Shown: positions 1 through 9,485 of the stretch, piece after piece
Numbering within the stretch: position 1 is the first letter of the stretch
Layout: every line of letters begins with the position of its first letter
NCBI GenBank assembly: GCA_003209585.1
Contig: QCQJ01000008.1
Location: forward strand, 1 to 64,000
Direction of reading: 5' to 3'
DNA length: 64,000 nucleotides
Origin: Prochlorococcus sp. AG-449-G23
Lineage (GTDB): Bacteria > Cyanobacteriota > Cyanobacteriia > PCC-6307 > Cyanobiaceae
Notes under the pieces: generated by a model
The model's input: only the letters and a program-made list of their open reading frames with translations
Database searches by the model: none
What the model was told of the DNA's origin: nothing
Made by a program: the position numbers and the translations under genes

Positions 1-385
1 AATTACTTATTAAAAGTAAGATAGATCCTGTTACAAAACATAAAAGAGGCCTAACAATTGCGATTTTTATATTACCTAAAGCAGTTTGGCAATACTTATC
101 TATTTGTAAAATTGCTCCTAGAAAATAAAAAGTAATTCTTTTTATTTTTACACCCTGATTTAGGGAAACAAAAGTATGTAAAACCTCATGAGAAATAATT
201 GATGATAATAAGAAAAAAGAACTTAAAAATCCTATAGTCCAAGCTTCTTTAGTATTGAAGATATCACTTGAGGTTAAATTAACCTGATTACTTATACTCC
301 AAGAGAATAAAAAGAGAAACGCGAACCAATAAGGATGAATTTTGAAGGGAATTCCCCATATTTTAAAAATTTGCCAACTTCTCAA
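1..385 (-). CDS. Site-2-type M50 metalloprotease, 3' part beyond window
   Basis: About 128 N-terminal residues are visible; the rest lies off the left edge. The reading frame has a hydrophobic N-terminal segment followed by the zinc motif HEVLH at residues 66-70, the signature of intramembrane M50 (SpoIVFB / site-2 protease-like) peptidases. The start is a TTG at 385, preceded by a GGAG ribosome site (393-396) at 7 bases; no in-frame ATG precedes the conserved part. It is transcribed away from trpF. Family assignment comes from the zinc motif and flanking hydrophobic segments; the substrate is unknown. Confidence 0.8.
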   Translation of the reverse strand, partial: MRSWQIFKIWGIPFKIHPYWFAFLFLFSWSISNQVNLTSSDIFNTKEAWTIGFLSSFFLLSSIISHEVLHTFVSLNQGVKIKRITFYFLGAILQIDKYCQTALGNIKIAIVRPLLCFVTGSILLLISN

Positions 386-440
386 AAATAATCTCCGCTA
401 TATTTATCAATAATATTAATTTTACATACAGGATAATGAT

Positions 441-1097
441 ATGCCCAAGACTAATACCTTAGTTAAAATTTGTGGATTAACTTCAGAAGAACAGGCTCTT
501 GAAGTCGCAAAATTAGGAGCACATGCTATCGGCATTATTTCGGTGGAGGAGTCACCAAGGTATATTTCAGCTGAAATTAAGAAAAAAATTTTTAAAACCC
601 TAGAAAGTTTGTATCCAGGAATCGAGAGGGTATCAGTTGTAAAAAATTGTTCCATAGATGTAATTATTAAAAATTTCCTAGGCAACCCAAGTGAAACAAT
701 CATTCAATTACATGGAGATGAAGATATTGATTACTGCAAAAAAATAAGGAAAAAAATTCCAAATATTGGCCTGTGGAAGGCTTTCAGAATAAGAACGAAA
801 AAGGACTTGGACAATATAAAACCTTTTGAAGATTTTGTAGATGCAATACTACTTGATTCTTGGAATAAAGAAACCTATGGAGGTTCAGGGGAAAAAATAA
901 AATCTAATTATCTAAAGAATCTTAAATTTAGCAAACCCTGGTGGTTAGCTGGTGGAATATCAATGGAATGGATTGATGAGATTTTAAATGAAATAAAACC
1001 AAATGGGATAGACATTTCTAGCAGTATTGAAATATCTCCAGGTTTAAAAGACCTCAAAAAAACAGAAGTCTTAATTAATCATTTAAAAAATAATTAG
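441..1097 (+). CDS. trpF: Phosphoribosylanthranilate isomerase
   Basis: Converts N-(5'-phosphoribosyl)anthranilate to the ribulose form (CdRP) in tryptophan synthesis in the cytoplasm. The 218-residue product has the usual TIM-barrel length. The N-terminal KICG motif places the catalytic Cys at residue 11; the catalytic Asp lies in AILLDS, and the phosphate-binding loops YGGSGE and LAGGIS follow. The ATG at 441 has an AGGA box at 430-433. The gene stands apart from other trp genes, which is common in cyanobacteria. Its last four bases overlap the end of folE on the other strand. Confidence 0.95.
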   Translation: MPKTNTLVKICGLTSEEQALEVAKLGAHAIGIISVEESPRYISAEIKKKIFKTLESLYPGIERVSVVKNCSIDVIIKNFLGNPSETIIQLHGDEDIDYCKKIRKKIPNIGLWKAFRIRTKKDLDNIKPFEDFVDAILLDSWNKETYGGSGEKIKSNYLKNLKFSKPWWLAGGISMEWIDEILNEIKPNGIDISSSIEISPGLKDLKKTEVLINHLKNN

Positions 1098-1834
1098 TAA
1101 TTATTAGTAGCAGATTGCTGTTTTACGAGCTCGAAGAATTCTTGTTTTAGACTTAAATCATGTCTAAAATCACCTCTAACTACCGAATTAATCATACTCG
1201 TATTTGGTTCTTTAACTCCTCTCCATTTCATACAATAGTGTTGAGCCTTAACAATAATACCTAAGCCTTTAGGTTCACATAATTTTTCTATTTCATCTGC
1301 AAGTATCATTACAGCTTCTTCTTGAATATGAGGTCTTGAAAAAACCCAATCAGCAACCCTCGCAAATTTTGAAAGACCTATAACCTTATTTCCTGGTTTA
1401 ATTCCTATCCAGCACTCTCCTAGAATTGGAACTAAATGGTGTGAACATGCAGATCTTACAGTAATAGGTCCAACTGTATAAATCTCATCAAGGTTCTTAT
1501 CATTTGGAAAACTTGTAACTTTGGGTTGTTCATGATATCTCCCTTTAAAAACTTCATTTAAATACATCTTTGAGACTCTTTCCGCCGTCTCCTGGGTATT
1601 ATGGTCATTCTCAACATCTATTACGAGAGACTTTAGTAAGTCTTTAACTCTTGAGGCAACTTCTTTTTCTAAAATTTCTAATTCCCCAGGATTTATAAAA
1701 TCTGCGATATTGTCATTAGCACTAAATCTTGTCCCAGAATTCTTAATTCTATCTCTGATGATTTCAGATATTAGTTTATTAGTAATCTGGTCGTCAAAGT
1801 TTCTAATATTATCGTTAGGTAATGTAGATGTCAT
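1094..1834 (-). CDS. folE: GTP cyclohydrolase I
   Basis: Opens the GTP ring to give dihydroneopterin triphosphate, the first step of folate and pterin synthesis. The 246-residue protein has the family zinc ligands in SACSHHLVP and the downstream QHYCMKWRGV, plus the GECWIGI segment near the active site. The first 40 or so residues are a variable leader. It converges on trpF with a 4-base overlap. A pterin-4a-carbinolamine dehydratase near 42.8 kb is a possible functional link to pterin metabolism. The 153 bases upstream hold no gene. Confidence 0.95.
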   Translation of the reverse strand: MTSTLPNDNIRNFDDQITNKLISEIIRDRIKNSGTRFSANDNIADFINPGELEILEKEVASRVKDLLKSLVIDVENDHNTQETAERVSKMYLNEVFKGRYHEQPKVTSFPNDKNLDEIYTVGPITVRSACSHHLVPILGECWIGIKPGNKVIGLSKFARVADWVFSRPHIQEEAVMILADEIEKLCEPKGLGIIVKAQHYCMKWRGVKEPNTSMINSVVRGDFRHDLSLKQEFFELVKQQSATNNY

Positions 1835-1987
1835 AAAATTCTAAACAGAAAGTCGTAAGCAACTTAATTAAATGTATCTTCTAAAAGCTTAATTGCTCAT
1901 ACACTATATCACATTCTCTTGTGCAATCGGGTTCAAATAGTCCTAAAAAAAATCACTTTTTAAAGGTTAAAAAGAAAAACAGAAAAT

Positions 1988-2695
1988 TTAAAAAGCCCCT
2001 CCAGAAGGCATCAAAGTTAAGTCTTCAATCAATTGCGATTCAGGTTTCTGAGCCATATAAAGAATAGTATCTGATACATCGCTAGAGGAGAGCATAGAAG
2101 TTCTATCAAAATCAGAATTGATTGATTCAGAGTCCCAAAGAGGAGTATTTACTGAACCTAATGTTATTGTGCATGCTCTAATTGAATTAGATCTCTCCTC
2201 CTCCCTCAAGCATTTAGTAAACATTGATAGTGCAGACTTTGAAATACAATATGCTCCCCATTGGGGGAATGCATTATAAGATGCATGGCTACTAACATTA
2301 ATAACTAAACCACCATTTTTTCTCATTTGAGGAACAATTGAGCTGCAAATTTGAAAGACACTTGTGAGGTTTATTTGGATAATTTTTTCCCATTGTCCCA
2401 AATCCATTTCAACTAATGGGCCATTAAACGCACAGCCTGCATTATTTATTAAGACTGAAGGGCAGCCATATTTCTCAATTGCTTCTTTAACACAAGATTC
2501 TATTTCCAAAGAATTAGATAAATCACATTCAACTAGACTAATTTTTGATTTAGTAGTCAATAGTTCACTCTTTAGTTTCTCCATTAAATCCATGTTCCTG
2601 GAAAGTAAAATTAAATCCCAGCCAGCATTAGCAAAACTAATTGCAGTAGATCTTCCAATACCTTTCGTAGCACCTGTTATAAAAGCTAGTTTCAA
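1988..2695 (-). CDS. Short-chain dehydrogenase/reductase (SDR) family oxidoreductase
   Basis: Classical SDR with a Rossmann nucleotide site TGATKGIGR at the N-terminus, the NNAG motif and a catalytic YCISK (YxxxK) after a conserved Ser. I chose the TTG at 2695, which begins one base after the accA stop and puts the Rossmann strand at the usual place; an ATG at 2737 would add 14 basic residues overlapping accA. Substrate cannot be told. The tight junction with accA suggests one transcript, so a role in lipid metabolism is possible, but FabG proper is not proven by this sequence. Confidence 0.85.
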   Translation of the reverse strand: MKLAFITGATKGIGRSTAISFANAGWDLILLSRNMDLMEKLKSELLTTKSKISLVECDLSNSLEIESCVKEAIEKYGCPSVLINNAGCAFNGPLVEMDLGQWEKIIQINLTSVFQICSSIVPQMRKNGGLVINVSSHASYNAFPQWGAYCISKSALSMFTKCLREEERSNSIRACTITLGSVNTPLWDSESINSDFDRTSMLSSSDVSDTILYMAQKPESQLIEDLTLMPSGGAF

Positions 2696-2696
2696 T

Positions 2697-3704
2697 TTAT
2701 TCAGTTTTTTGAGGAATTTCACTATAAATCTCTTCAATATTATTTGCTTCGATAAATTTACCTAAAACCCTAAATTTTTTATATCTTTCCTCAATTAGTT
2801 CATCTTTAGTCATTTGCAGTAAAGCATTAAGGTGTTTCTCAATAGCCTCCTTTAGTGTATTGCCAGCATCTAAAGGGGCCCAATTGTTTCCACCAGAAGG
2901 CTCTGGTAATACTTCATCTATAACCCCCAATTTAAGTAAATCTTTACCTGTAATTTTAAGTGCTGATGCAGCCTCTGGCGCCTTTGCAGCATCTCTCCAC
3001 AAAATAGATGCACATGCTTCTGGACTAGCAACTGTATAAACACTGTGTTCAAACATTAGTAACCTATCAGCGACACCTATGCCAAGTGCGCCTCCAGAAC
3101 CACCTTCTCCAATAACAGTAGCAACTATAGGGACTTTCAAGCCAAACATCTCCCTTAAGTTTCTTGCAATCGCTTCTCCTTGGCCTTGCTCTTCAGCGGT
3201 TAAACCTGCATAAGCTCCAGGAGTATCAATAAAAGTAAGAATTGGCAAAGAAAATCTATCGGCATGCTGCATTAATCTAAGAGCTTTTCTGTAACCTCCT
3301 GGCTTGGCCATTCCAAAGTTTCTCAATACATTTTCTTTTGTATCTCTCCCTTTCTGATGCCCTAAAATCAAGACTGGTCGATTATTTATCGAACCTATCC
3401 CCCCAATTAGTGCCATATCATCTCCACCATTTCTGTCTCCATGTAATTCGATCCAGTCATCACAAAACATTTGAACAAAGTCCAAAGTACTTGGTCTTTG
3501 AGGATGTCTAGCTACCTGAATCTTTTGAGCAGGGGTTAGAGATTTAAATATTTCTTCTCTTCTCCTAGCAGCTAAGGTTTCAAGCTGTAGAAGCTGTTGA
3601 CTAACATCCACCTCTGAATCTCGAGCTAATTCTTTAATTTGCTCTATCTGCTTCTCAAGTTCAACAAGAGGCTTTTCAAAATCAAGAAGGTAACGTTTAG
3701 CCAT
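2697..3704 (-). CDS. accA: Acetyl-CoA carboxylase carboxyltransferase subunit alpha
   Basis: Alpha half of the carboxyltransferase that moves the carboxyl group from biotin to acetyl-CoA, making malonyl-CoA for fatty-acid synthesis. The 335-residue length is close to the usual 320. The crotonase-like core shows the glycine-rich loops [12 protein letters not shown] and the [10 protein letters not shown] segment typical of AccA. It follows aar by only three bases on the same strand, so malonyl-CoA supply and the acyl-ACP-consuming alkane pathway appear to be co-transcribed. Confidence 0.96.
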   Translation of the reverse strand: MAKRYLLDFEKPLVELEKQIEQIKELARDSEVDVSQQLLQLETLAARRREEIFKSLTPAQKIQVARHPQRPSTLDFVQMFCDDWIELHGDRNGGDDMALIGGIGSINNRPVLILGHQKGRDTKENVLRNFGMAKPGGYRKALRLMQHADRFSLPILTFIDTPGAYAGLTAEEQGQGEAIARNLREMFGLKVPIVATVIGEGGSGGALGIGVADRLLMFEHSVYTVASPEACASILWRDAAKAPEAASALKITGKDLLKLGVIDEVLPEPSGGNNWAPLDAGNTLKEAIEKHLNALLQMTKDELIEERYKKFRVLGKFIEANNIEEIYSEIPQKTE

Positions 3705-3707
3705 AAT

Positions 3708-4748
3708 TTAGACAGTTAATACTTTAGGCTGCTTATCAAGTCCAATGGCGGAAAAACCATGCTTTAAAGAAGCTGCTCCAATAAATTCCATCTTTTCAAG
3801 AGAAATGTTATTTCTTCCCCAACTAAAGTTTGTATGACACTTTTCAAATTCTAAAATCATAGCTTCTGCAAAACAAGCAAACATCTCTCGCTGAGGGTTT
3901 TGCATTTCTGCAAGTTCCATCATATTCCAACCAATATCATTGAAAAACTCTACTATACCTCCTTTTAAAACATGAATATTTTCACCCTGAAATTTCTCAT
4001 CAAGGTTTTTGGGGTATCCACCATCAATCATTAAACATGGTTTTTTTAGGTTATCAGTATCAATTTCAATAGTTTTAGGCATACTTGCAACCCATACAAC
4101 AATATCTGCCTGAGGCAATGCCTCATCTAAACTTGTTATGGTGCCACCATCTAATTCTTTTTGTAACAGCGCTAGTGGTTCTTGTTGTCTTGCTACCATA
4201 AGAAGTTCTGAAATCCCAGTTTTATTGATAAGCCATCTACAAACAGCACTCCCAATATCACCTGTAGCACCAATTACAGCAACAGTTGCTTTTTTAAGGT
4301 CTATCCCAATGCGAGGCGCATTTATTTCTAGTTGCTTACATATAACCCAGGCGGTATGAGTATTGCCAGTAGTAAACCTTTCCCACTCTAATGAAGTATT
4401 TCTAATTTGTTTATGCTGTAGAAGATTAAAATTCTCAAAAATGATAGAAGTAAATCCTCCTAAAGCGGTAATGTTAATCCCCTTTTTCTGAGCAAGTTCC
4501 ATAGCATTTAGTACTTTTCTTCTAGCTGTTTTAAACCTAGAAAGCATTTCAGGAACAAAGCACGAATCTATATAAGAACCTTCAATAGATATTCCAGTAG
4601 CACTCTTAACTTCTACATTTTCAACAAGCTGAGGAGGGGCCGTACACCAAACATCCAAGTCGCCATCAGCAATGTGATCAAAGCCTAGCATCGAAGCTTT
4701 TCTTTTTGCATCTTCAAAACTGGTTGAGTGGCCTATTAACCCAAACAT
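3708..4748 (-). CDS. aar: Long-chain acyl-[acyl-carrier-protein] reductase
   Basis: Reduces fatty acyl-ACP to fatty aldehyde with NADPH, the first step of cyanobacterial alkane synthesis. The 346-residue protein has a Rossmann motif [13 protein letters not shown] near the middle and the family segment [16 protein letters not shown], whose Cys is the acyl-thioester residue in studied homologues. It lies between ado (upstream) and accA (3 bases downstream), the arrangement known in marine picocyanobacteria. ATG start at 4748. Confidence 0.96.
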   Translation of the reverse strand: MFGLIGHSTSFEDAKRKASMLGFDHIADGDLDVWCTAPPQLVENVEVKSATGISIEGSYIDSCFVPEMLSRFKTARRKVLNAMELAQKKGINITALGGFTSIIFENFNLLQHKQIRNTSLEWERFTTGNTHTAWVICKQLEINAPRIGIDLKKATVAVIGATGDIGSAVCRWLINKTGISELLMVARQQEPLALLQKELDGGTITSLDEALPQADIVVWVASMPKTIEIDTDNLKKPCLMIDGGYPKNLDEKFQGENIHVLKGGIVEFFNDIGWNMMELAEMQNPQREMFACFAEAMILEFEKCHTNFSWGRNNISLEKMEFIGAASLKHGFSAIGLDKQPKVLTV

Positions 4749-4856
4749 TTAATGTTTATAAATGGTTTCTATACGATGTTATGAACAATAGCACAGAGGT
4801 AACTACTTAAATAGGATTGATTAATTATTAAAATCCTTCATTAATAGGGAATGTAA

Positions 4857-5585
4857 TTAGACGATAGCTGCCATAGCCATTCTTGCAATTTCTCTATTGT
4901 CTAGACCTATTTCCATCAATGTATCTTGATAAGCAATCATAAATTCTTCCATTAATTCTTCTCTTTCCATAGCTAAAACTAATGCGTCATCTGCTACTTC
5001 ATCTAACATCTTTTTAATTAACGGAAGATTAACCTTATTAGCTTCCATTAATTCCTCTTTACAAGTAGATAGATTCTCTTTAAGCCACTCTTGACCATAA
5101 TTTAAGTGAAGATATTCATCTTTAACCACTCCCTCTGTTATTTTTTTTGCAAAAGGATCCGCAACTCTTATGTAGACGTTATAGGCAGAGATTGCAAATG
5201 CTTCAATTAAGATAGCTTGTATTAAAAGACATGTTGTTAAATTTCCTTTTTCAAGAGCAACTTGAAAATTACCATGTAATTTAGAAAAGAATTTCTTAGC
5301 AAATTCCATATCAGCTACAACACCTAAATTTCTTCCACATGCGGTAAAGCCTTTTTTATGCTTCATTTCCATTCTCGCCAATTTAGTTAACTCCTCTAAC
5401 TCATCTGGAATTAAAGTTGCTATTGAAATGTAATTATCATGAGCCTCTTGCTCTCCCTCTATAACAATTGCATTTATTCTGCTATAAGCATCCTTATAAG
5501 AATCTGTAGTGAAGTCGGGCAAATCTAAAGAAATCGGATTAGTCGATTCTTCAATAGTTTTTTTATTTGATTCTAGAGTTTGCAT
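4857..5585 (-). CDS. ado: Aldehyde-deformylating oxygenase (alkane synthase)
   Basis: Ferritin-like di-iron enzyme turning fatty aldehydes into alkanes one carbon shorter plus formate. All iron ligands of the family are visible: Glu in EGEQEAHDNY, Glu and His in EMKHKKG, Glu in LIEAFA, and Glu and His in KDEYLHLNYG. I chose the ATG at 5585 (MQTLES...), giving 242 residues; an in-frame ATG at 5612 would add nine residues but lies within a few bases of the start site predicted from the TATAAT box at 5625-5630. It is followed by aar after a 108-base gap. Confidence 0.95.
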   Translation of the reverse strand: MQTLESNKKTIEESTNPISLDLPDFTTDSYKDAYSRINAIVIEGEQEAHDNYISIATLIPDELEELTKLARMEMKHKKGFTACGRNLGVVADMEFAKKFFSKLHGNFQVALEKGNLTTCLLIQAILIEAFAISAYNVYIRVADPFAKKITEGVVKDEYLHLNYGQEWLKENLSTCKEELMEANKVNLPLIKKMLDEVADDALVLAMEREELMEEFMIAYQDTLMEIGLDNREIARMAMAAIV

Positions 5586-5615
5586 GTCAGTAATCTTTAG
5601 CTCATTATGCATGAA

Positions 5616-5630
5616 TATTACATGATTATA
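5616..5630 (-). promoter_or_regulatory. Probable ado promoter -10 region
   Basis: On the minus strand a perfect TATAAT lies at 5630-5625. A start site about 7 bases on would give a leader of about 31 bases before the ATG at 5585. No consensus -35 is seen at the expected spacing, which is common in cyanobacteria. Confidence 0.45.
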
Positions 5631-5696
5631 GAGAGTTTATTTAAATATCATGAAAATAGTTTCAATTGTTAAGCCACATTTTTTACTTAAACTTAT

Positions 5697-6491
5697 TTAA
5701 GAATTGTTTGGCCAATCTGATTGCATCAGATTCATAATCAATTTGAACCAATGATTAATCAATAATTCCTTTAAATCTTTCCCTAAAGATTCATTTGCTC
5801 CTCTACTATCTCCTATAACACCTGATTTACTGAAGTCGTCAGTAAGCCAAGCAGTAGGCGCACTGCCCTCTAGACTCCAACCTTCAGGGATCTTTACTTT
5901 ATTACCCTCATTTGGGCGTTCATCACCTACTAATTCTGGTTTTAAAGCCAGCATCAAACTTGTTTCAGCTAAAGAAGCATGAAGCCCATACTCGATCTCA
6001 GCTTTTGTTAACAATTCACTTAATCCATTAACACCACTCCATAAGAAACAAGGAAAAACTGCCATCCCTGGTGAGAAACTTCTTAGCTCTCTTGCAGCTG
6101 TATTTAATAGTGAGATTTGACCTCCATGTCCATTAACCAATATCAATCTTTTAAAACCCATTTCAGATAATTGACTTCCGACTTCCTTAATCATTAAGGT
6201 TATTAAATTTGAAGAAAGTGAAATTGTCCCGGCAAAACCCTTATGCTCTGGAGAAAAACCAACATATTGAGTTGGAAGTTTTTTTAATGGAATATCGGGA
6301 GGGAATAATTTAAAAACTTCGCTAATAATTTCATCAACAAAAATACTATCTGTCGCAAGAGGCAAATGCGGCCCATGTTGCTCAACAGCACCGAATGGCC
6401 AAATCACTGTTGATCTTTTATCTTTTGCAATACTTTCAATTTCTTGCCAATTTAAATATTCAAATTTATTAGGTATTGGTTTAAAGTTCAT
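5697..6491 (-). CDS. Creatininase-family metal-dependent amidohydrolase
   Basis: The 264-residue protein matches the creatininase fold: GAVEQHGPHLPLATDS carries the metal-binding Glu, His and Asp, and NGHGGQ and a later HASLAETS supply further conserved positions. Members include creatinine amidohydrolase, MftE-like peptidases and a formamide hydrolase of flavin/riboflavin pathways, so the substrate is open; cyanobacterial members are usually labelled only by family. It stands alone between ado and the divergent S1-domain gene. Confidence 0.85.
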   Translation of the reverse strand: MNFKPIPNKFEYLNWQEIESIAKDKRSTVIWPFGAVEQHGPHLPLATDSIFVDEIISEVFKLFPPDIPLKKLPTQYVGFSPEHKGFAGTISLSSNLITLMIKEVGSQLSEMGFKRLILVNGHGGQISLLNTAARELRSFSPGMAVFPCFLWSGVNGLSELLTKAEIEYGLHASLAETSLMLALKPELVGDERPNEGNKVKIPEGWSLEGSAPTAWLTDDFSKSGVIGDSRGANESLGKDLKELLINHWFKLIMNLMQSDWPNNS

Positions 6492-6557
6492 TAATTTTAA
6501 TTTTGAGTACTAACATTTAGAGTATGTTATTAATTAATTATTCTTATTTTACCTACG

Positions 6558-7772
6558 ATGGGAGTCAGTAATAAAAATGCCCAAGATAATATTCAACCAA
6601 AGGGCAATAACAAAGATTTTAAAAAACCTCTTCAGGTTCTTCACATAAGCAAGAAGGATACTCTTAAAAAATCTCAAGAAATACAGAATGAGCAAAACAA
6701 TTCTCAAGAAGAAATTAATAAAGAAAATATCGCAATCAAACCTCAAATAATCAAAGATGAATCAGTAAAAGAAATTGAGGACAGTATTGAAAACATTAAA
6801 GCTTTTGAGAGTTCTCAACAAGACTTAAATAGACCCCTTAGTTTTTCTGAGCAAAACAAAGATTTTCAATTAGAAAGAACAGTTGATGAATTCGATTTTG
6901 ATGAAAGTGCTTTTTTGGAGGCTTTAAATGAAAATGAGCCTATTGGGGCTACAGGAGAAACAATTTCAGGGAAGGTTATTGCAATCGAAAGTGATGGCCT
7001 ATATGTTGACATTGGCGGGAAAGCACCTGGTTACATGCCAAAAAAAGAATGTGGGTTGGGCGTCATAACTAACTTTAAAGAAAAATTCTCTATAGGCCTT
7101 GAAATGGAAGTTTTGGTTATAAAAGAACAAAATGCTGATGGGATGGTGACAGTGAGCGCTCGGGCATTAATTCTCAGGCAAAGTTGGGAGAAAGTTTCAA
7201 ATTCCGCTAAAAATGGAGAATTAATTGACGTTTTAATTAATGGATTTAACAGAGGCGGGCTTACATGTGATGTAGATGGATTGAGAGGATTCATCCCAAG
7301 ATCCCAACTTGAAGATGGTCAAGATTATCAATCTTTTGTTGGCAAAACTCTAAAAGTAGCGTTTCTTGAGGTGAATCCAGAATCCAGAAAATTAGTTCTC
7401 TCTGAAAAGAAAGCATCATTAGTCTCTAAACTTACAAGTCTAGAATTGGGTCAATTAATAGAAGGAGAAGTTTTAGCAGTAAAACCATATGGCTTCTTTA
7501 TTGATTTAGGGGGAGCTAGTGGACTTCTTCATCAATCCTCACTAACAAACGGATCGATTCGTTCTTTAAGAGAAATTTTTAGAGAAGGGGAAATTATAAA
7601 AGCTTTAATATCTGAAATTGATCTCGAGAAAGGGCGCATTGGTCTCAATACAGCGCTATTAGAAAACTCTGCCGGAGAATTAATTATTGACAAGCAAAAA
7701 GTTATGGAAGAAGCCACAGAGAGAGCACTAAAAACTAAAGCACTCTTTGATAAAAAAGAACAAGATAAATGA
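6558..7772 (+). CDS. S1-domain RNA-binding protein (ribosomal protein S1 homologue B type)
   Basis: Three S1 RNA-binding repeats are visible at about residues 133-203, 219-287 and 302-369, following a 130-residue, very charged and apparently disordered N-terminal region rich in Lys, Glu, Asn and Gln. Cyanobacteria often carry a second S1-like protein (called Nbp1 or Rps1B) besides ribosomal S1; the long leader fits that type better than ribosomal S1. It overlaps the next gene by ATGA (7769-7772), so translation is probably coupled to the Tab2-like protein, another RNA-binding family. Whether it is ribosome-bound cannot be told. Confidence 0.85.
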   Translation: MGVSNKNAQDNIQPKGNNKDFKKPLQVLHISKKDTLKKSQEIQNEQNNSQEEINKENIAIKPQIIKDESVKEIEDSIENIKAFESSQQDLNRPLSFSEQNKDFQLERTVDEFDFDESAFLEALNENEPIGATGETISGKVIAIESDGLYVDIGGKAPGYMPKKECGLGVITNFKEKFSIGLEMEVLVIKEQNADGMVTVSARALILRQSWEKVSNSAKNGELIDVLINGFNRGGLTCDVDGLRGFIPRSQLEDGQDYQSFVGKTLKVAFLEVNPESRKLVLSEKKASLVSKLTSLELGQLIEGEVLAVKPYGFFIDLGGASGLLHQSSLTNGSIRSLREIFREGEIIKALISEIDLEKGRIGLNTALLENSAGELIIDKQKVMEEATERALKTKALFDKKEQDK

Positions 7773-8674
7773 ACATAAATAATAAAACAGAAACAAGTCT
7801 TGAATTAAAAAGTTCAGATTGGGAATTAGACTTCTACTCGAGACCAATTATTGAATCAAATGGAAAAAAAAGGTGGGAGTTAATTATTTGCTCTACAAGA
7901 AGTTATAAGACAGAAGATATTTTTCTTTGGAATAAAATATGCCCTGCCAATGAAGTTAATTCAGTTTGGCTTACAAATGCACTAAATGAAGCAATCAATA
8001 ATGCAAAAGAAGAAGGCTGGGCGAAACCCTCAATAGTTAGATTTTGGAGATCTTCAATGAAATCGATCATTAAGAAATCGCTTGAGGCCACAAGTATTGA
8101 GGCTCTTGTTAGTAGAAGAACTTACGATTTATTAGATAGAATCGAATTTCTTGAAAAAGAGATTTACCCGAAGGAAAAAGGTTATGTTAGTGGTGTACTA
8201 GCACCTACTTTTACTTCCAAAATAGAAAACTCCCCTCAACCTCTACCTGAAGCAGTGAGGGGTGATGCTTTAACTATCTCTGAAATATCCATTGGCGAAT
8301 TAAAATCGGCAGAAAATTGGCCTATGGAATTTGGAGATATTTTTCCAATTCAGCAAGAATTAGATGATAATGAATTAGTTCCAGGATTAAGACTTTTTAG
8401 CAAAGATAGATCTTTAGCACTTTCTGCATGGTTCAGTTGTTTAGAACCTATTAAATTAGTCATCAATAAAAACCAACTCATACTTGAAGCCTCAGAAGAC
8501 GATAAGTGGCTGGTAACTGATTTGCCAGAAAAAGATGCAAACATTATGAGTACAAAATTTTTAGAGAATAAAAAAAATTCTTTTGGTTATCAATTTATTT
8601 CCATACAGTCAACTCCATACATCGAAAAATTTGCAGGATTCTGGATCTTGAGAGATATTGAATTAATTTCATAA
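7769..8674 (+). CDS. Tab2/Atab2-family RNA-binding protein (DUF1092)
   Basis: The 301-residue protein has the family marks WELDFYSRP near the start, SRRTYDLLDR in the middle and GFWILRDIEL at the C-terminus. Plant and algal Tab2/Atab2 bind the psaB leader and promote translation of photosystem I reaction-centre mRNA; a similar role here is inference from family. The start ATG overlaps the stop of the S1-domain gene, and the YfiH gene begins 22 bases downstream, so the three form an apparent operon. Confidence 0.9.
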   Translation: MNINNKTETSLELKSSDWELDFYSRPIIESNGKKRWELIICSTRSYKTEDIFLWNKICPANEVNSVWLTNALNEAINNAKEEGWAKPSIVRFWRSSMKSIIKKSLEATSIEALVSRRTYDLLDRIEFLEKEIYPKEKGYVSGVLAPTFTSKIENSPQPLPEAVRGDALTISEISIGELKSAENWPMEFGDIFPIQQELDDNELVPGLRLFSKDRSLALSAWFSCLEPIKLVINKNQLILEASEDDKWLVTDLPEKDANIMSTKFLENKKNSFGYQFISIQSTPYIEKFAGFWILRDIELIS

Positions 8675-8696
8675 ATTCAGCTTAGGAGCAGGAACT

Positions 8697-9479
8697 ATTC
8701 CATACAAAGAAATAGCTTTCTTAAAAGCTGAAATTTTTATTCAGAACAAAAAATTTGAGTATTATTCATCACCTATCCTTAGTCAATACAATTTCAAACA
8801 TGCATATTTTACGAAGTCTAGCTCTGAGAAATTTCTTCAATTATTGGGAAATCACTTTAATGAAAATTATATAAATTGTGTTACTAATCAAATTCACAGT
8901 AATGTGATAGTCCTTGGATCACTTTCGCAAGAAGTTAGTAAGACTGATGCAGATGGTCTTATTAGCAATAAATGCAATCAAAACTTATGGATTTATACAG
9001 CTGATTGCATGCCAATATTTTTTGCAGATAAAAAGACAAGAAATGTAGCAGCCTTACATTGTGGAAGAAAAGGTTTAGAAAAAAAAATAATAAAAAATCT
9101 AATTAAAATTTTCGATAATTTTGGGACATCTAGAGATGACTTACTTGTTGCCATAGGGCCAGCTATTTCTAAGGAACATTATCTAGTTGATCAATTTACA
9201 CTCAAGGAATTTTATAGAAAAGCCGAAAACAAAAAAATAACGGTGAATTTCATTAAAACTGAAAAAGATCTTTGTTTTAGTGATTCAAATCACTTCAAAG
9301 AGCAAAACTTAAATCAACTTGATCTCAAAAGATCTGCCTATAGACAACTTTTAAGTGAAAACATTTCTAATACAAATATAGACATTTCAAATTTATGTAC
9401 ATTCAAATTAAAAAATGAATTTAATTCTTGGAGAAAGAGCAAAACATTCTCGAGACAATGGAATTTTATTTGCTCCTAG
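8697..9479 (+). CDS. YfiH/PgeF-family (laccase-domain, purine nucleoside phosphorylase-like) enzyme with probable ATT start
   Basis: The catalytic His/Cys/His set of the family is present in NQIHSN, TADCMPIFF and AALHCGRKGL. Members were called multicopper polyphenol oxidases but several act as purine nucleoside phosphorylases/adenosine deaminases or trim muropeptides. The first ordinary start is a TTG at 8844 (211 residues), but coding continues upstream with the family's opening strand FKHAYFTKS, which that start would remove. The frame is open back to 8667 with no ATG, GTG or TTG. An ATT at 8697 has an AGGAG box (8684-8688) at 8 bases and gives a normal 260 residues, so I place the start there. 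An upstream mutation of the start codon is the alternative. Confidence 0.75.
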   Translation: MPYKEIAFLKAEIFIQNKKFEYYSSPILSQYNFKHAYFTKSSSEKFLQLLGNHFNENYINCVTNQIHSNVIVLGSLSQEVSKTDADGLISNKCNQNLWIYTADCMPIFFADKKTRNVAALHCGRKGLEKKIIKNLIKIFDNFGTSRDDLLVAIGPAISKEHYLVDQFTLKEFYRKAENKKITVNFIKTEKDLCFSDSNHFKEQNLNQLDLKRSAYRQLLSENISNTNIDISNLCTFKLKNEFNSWRKSKTFSRQWNFICS

Positions 9480-9485
9480 AGATGG

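Noticed and set aside
422..703. 93-codon open frame on the minus strand opposite trpF
   Set aside because: It is a shadow of trpF, whose catalytic motifs are clear; it has no ribosome site or recognisable domain.
2364..2765. 133-codon plus-strand frame across the SDR and accA end
   Set aside because: It mirrors two conserved genes; no ribosome site.
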